This document shows, in pieces, positions 62,279 through 64,000 of a stretch of 64,000 nt of DNA (positions are counted from its first letter, which is position 1; every line of letters starts with the position of its first letter). Location of the stretch: positions 5,766,001 to 5,830,000 of the forward strand of contig OZ244935.1 in assembly GCA_965222005.1 (NCBI GenBank), read 5' to 3'. Both the position numbers and the translations under genes were made by a program. The notes below the pieces were generated by a model. The model had not been told where the DNA came from, did no database searches, and saw only the letters and a program-made list of their open reading frames with translations. Origin of the DNA: CBDCTM01 sp965222005. Lineage in GTDB: Bacteria; Bacteroidota; Bacteroidia; Chitinophagales; Saprospiraceae.

Positions 62279-64000
62279 TTATTCTTCTCTCTCCTCCAGC
62301 CGATACTTCTTCCTCCCAAGCATCGGCAGCTTCAACCGAAATCGCAGTCGGTCCTTTTTATGGCGTGCTTCAATGTGTACTTTGAGGCCCTTACGCCTGG
62401 CAGCTCCCTCAGCCATTTCCGCCAGGGTGAGATGGCGCCGAAACAGATTGCTCAAGGGTACCGAAAAGAGCAAACGGGTGCGCTTATTGGCCCCCATACT
62501 ATAAACTCCTTCCACTCCAAAATCAAAGGAGCTGGAATGCAGAATGAATTTTTGAAAATATAAATCAGTCCCGCGGATGTGCGATAGCGTCTCCAGAGTG
62601 TCGATGTAAATATGATTGAGCTGCCGCTTTCGGGAGAGAAAGCCCGTGATTTTCCTGAGCGCGTCCAGTTCGATGAGTTGTACACCGGCCAGCTTGACCC
62701 GCATGTCGCCATACATCGTTTCGGGAATGATGGAATAATTGGAATTGATATCAGCGCTGAATGAAATGTCGGCTGATGTAAAGCCTTCGATATTTTGGCA
62801 TTTCAAATGATTCTGCCCAAAATCTTCAAATTGCTCAAAAATGTCGCTCACATCATTTTCAGTCAACTGAAACGCCACCTGCATTTTGGGTCGGTGCCTT
62901 ACCACATCTGTAATCGAGCCATCGATCGCAAAGTGGCCCTTGGCCAAATTCATTTTCACACCGCTCAACTGTACCGTATCGGGCTGCAGGGATATATTGC
63001 CCGTCAGCTGGGAGGCCTTGAATTTATTGTAAATCAACTCTTTAAAATCTACATCCATATTCATCGAACCCTTATCGAGCAAACGATCAATATATCCCAT
63101 GTTGAAACCAGATGGTTCTGTATCGGCCATTTCCACCGTATCCTTTCCCAGGCCATGCGGAGCGGTAAAAGCCCCGAAATCAAAGCGCGGAGAGGCCATG
63201 CTCATCTCAATGTGCGCCCGCCGATCGGGCAGTATGAAGAAGGGCAGAAATTCGCTGGAATGCCCGTGGGCAAATAGGCGGTTGCCGTTGATCTCCAGAT
63301 CGAGATCGCGGATCAGCAACTGATTTTCGTCAAAACTGAAATGACCAAATATATTGTCGAACTGAAATCCGCGGTAGTTGTAATAGAGTTTGCCTTTCAC
63401 CAATTCCACCAATCCATTCATCGAAGCATTCAGCAAATAATTGCGGGCATTGAGGGTTTCGTGTAAGCGCGAAAGGTACTTCAGCTTTAGATTCATATAT
63501 CCCCCTTGCATTTCCAGATATTCCGACGGCAGCAATTTGCCCAACTGCCGCAGGGAGAGCTGCGCCTGCAAGCTGGCTTCGATTTTGGGTTTTTCCCAAT
63601 CAAATATTCGGCTCCTGCCCCGAATCAAATCCCTGCCGCCAAAGCCAAAACGGAAGCTGTCGATCACCAATTGGTATTTTTCGGTGGCCAGCCTCTCCGG
63701 TATCAGCCTGAGCTGTGCGTAGAAGGGTTGGATCGTTTCGCCGGCAGTAGCTATGGAGTCGAGCCGGAGTTCGATTTTTCCGGTGGCATGCTGGAACACC
63801 GTATCCAGTGAGCGAAACAGCCGGGCCGGAGAACGGCTATTCCCTTCCGCGTTTTCTTCTTTTTCTTCTCCTCCACGCGGCCTCAAATTGAGATAGCTGC
63901 CCTTCAGTTGGAAAGCTACTCTGGCCTTTGGGGTATGCCCTTTTTTGAAAAATGCGTACTCATCCACAGTTCCATTCAGCAAAAAGGGAGCGCCCTCATA
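62279..64000 (-). CDS. AsmA-family envelope protein, C-terminal part (cut by window edge)
   Basis: The frame is open from the right edge to the stop at 62279, giving 573 codons; the N-terminus lies outside. It has long stretches of alternating beta structure (GHFAIDGSITDVV, ADISFSADINSNYSI, VYSMGANKRTRLLFSVPLSNLF) as in the AsmA/TamB-type lipid-transfer proteins, and the C-terminal FTSADISFSADIN fits the AsmA-like C-terminal region. It ends in a very basic, charged tail. Such proteins are anchored by one N-terminal helix in the inner membrane and act in phospholipid movement or outer-membrane assembly. Confidence 0.8.
   Translation of the reverse strand, partial: YEGAPFLLNGTVDEYAFFKKGHTPKARVAFQLKGSYLNLRPRGGEEKEENAEGNSRSPARLFRSLDTVFQHATGKIELRLDSIATAGETIQPFYAQLRLIPERLATEKYQLVIDSFRFGFGGRDLIRGRSRIFDWEKPKIEASLQAQLSLRQLGKLLPSEYLEMQGGYMNLKLKYLSRLHETLNARNYLLNASMNGLVELVKGKLYYNYRGFQFDNIFGHFSFDENQLLIRDLDLEINGNRLFAHGHSSEFLPFFILPDRRAHIEMSMASPRFDFGAFTAPHGLGKDTVEMADTEPSGFNMGYIDRLLDKGSMNMDVDFKELIYNKFKASQLTGNISLQPDTVQLSGVKMNLAKGHFAIDGSITDVVRHRPKMQVAFQLTENDVSDIFEQFEDFGQNHLKCQNIEGFTSADISFSADINSNYSIIPETMYGDMRVKLAGVQLIELDALRKITGFLSRKRQLNHIYIDTLETLSHIRGTDLYFQKFILHSSSFDFGVEGVYSMGANKRTRLLFSVPLSNLFRRHLTLAEMAEGAARRKGLKVHIEARHKKDRLRFRLKLPMLGRKKYRLEEREE

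Overview
The window looks like a chromosomal segment of a Bacteroidota bacterium, most likely from the Saprospiria (Lewinella or Haliscomenobacter relatives). The support is indirect: T9SS sorting domains on several large secreted proteins, a PorP/SprF gene beside a 2286-residue PKD-rich cargo protein, typical Bacteroidota families (DUF4159, DUF3467, DUF5106-TlpA, an HscB-like J protein), near absence of Shine-Dalgarno sites and a few TAnnTTTG -7 boxes. No rRNA or marker gene allows a finer call.

Left part (1-9.3 kb), housekeeping: an RND efflux permease cut by the window edge, an MltA-type lytic transglycosylase, a VWA/metallopeptidase-like protein with a PspC-like protein, DUF4159 overlapping rsmE, then rseP, hscB and tRNA-Leu(CAA).

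From 9.6 to 15.3 kb: a 162-bp miniature transposable element (MITE) lies directly upstream of an ECF sigma factor gene. It is followed by a protein with one membrane helix and a barrel-like C-terminus, and by a T9SS-exported protein with six almost identical 106-residue repeats.

From 15.4 to 35.4 kb: OsmC, a methyltransferase, DUF3467, a full Ada protein, a helical-repeat protein, three T9SS cargo genes (cohesin/dockerin-like; PKD with ten Kazal-like units; a minimal sorting-domain protein), ruvB, a four-repeat lipoprotein, a TlpA thioredoxin, icd, an IscA-type protein, a second MITE, a 5'-nucleotidase split over two genes, and dnaA.

From 35.4 to 44.4 kb: a third MITE, the PorP/SprF protein with its giant cargo, then tRNA-Ser(GCT) and tRNA-Pro(TGG).

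From 44.6 to 61 kb, just after the tRNAs, is an accessory region packed with mobile DNA. It holds ISL3, ISKra4-like, IS200, two IS21, IS982-like and IS5 elements plus two nested MITEs. They interrupt a minus-strand run of a transglutaminase-like secreted protein, an unknown secreted protein, a SprB-like surface protein and a Sel1-repeat protein. Removing the elements on paper restores open frames at nearly every junction, with target duplications visible at most sites, so the damage is recent. There is an IS21 inside an IS21, an IS5 inside an IS982-like element, and a MITE inside a MITE. The window ends with a partial AsmA-family gene.

The most unusual signal is a dispersed family of four 160-163-bp MITEs. 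Their ends match the resident IS5-family element, they leave TNA target duplications, and divergent copies keep a common central hairpin core. Two of them end only 20-38 bp before a start codon.
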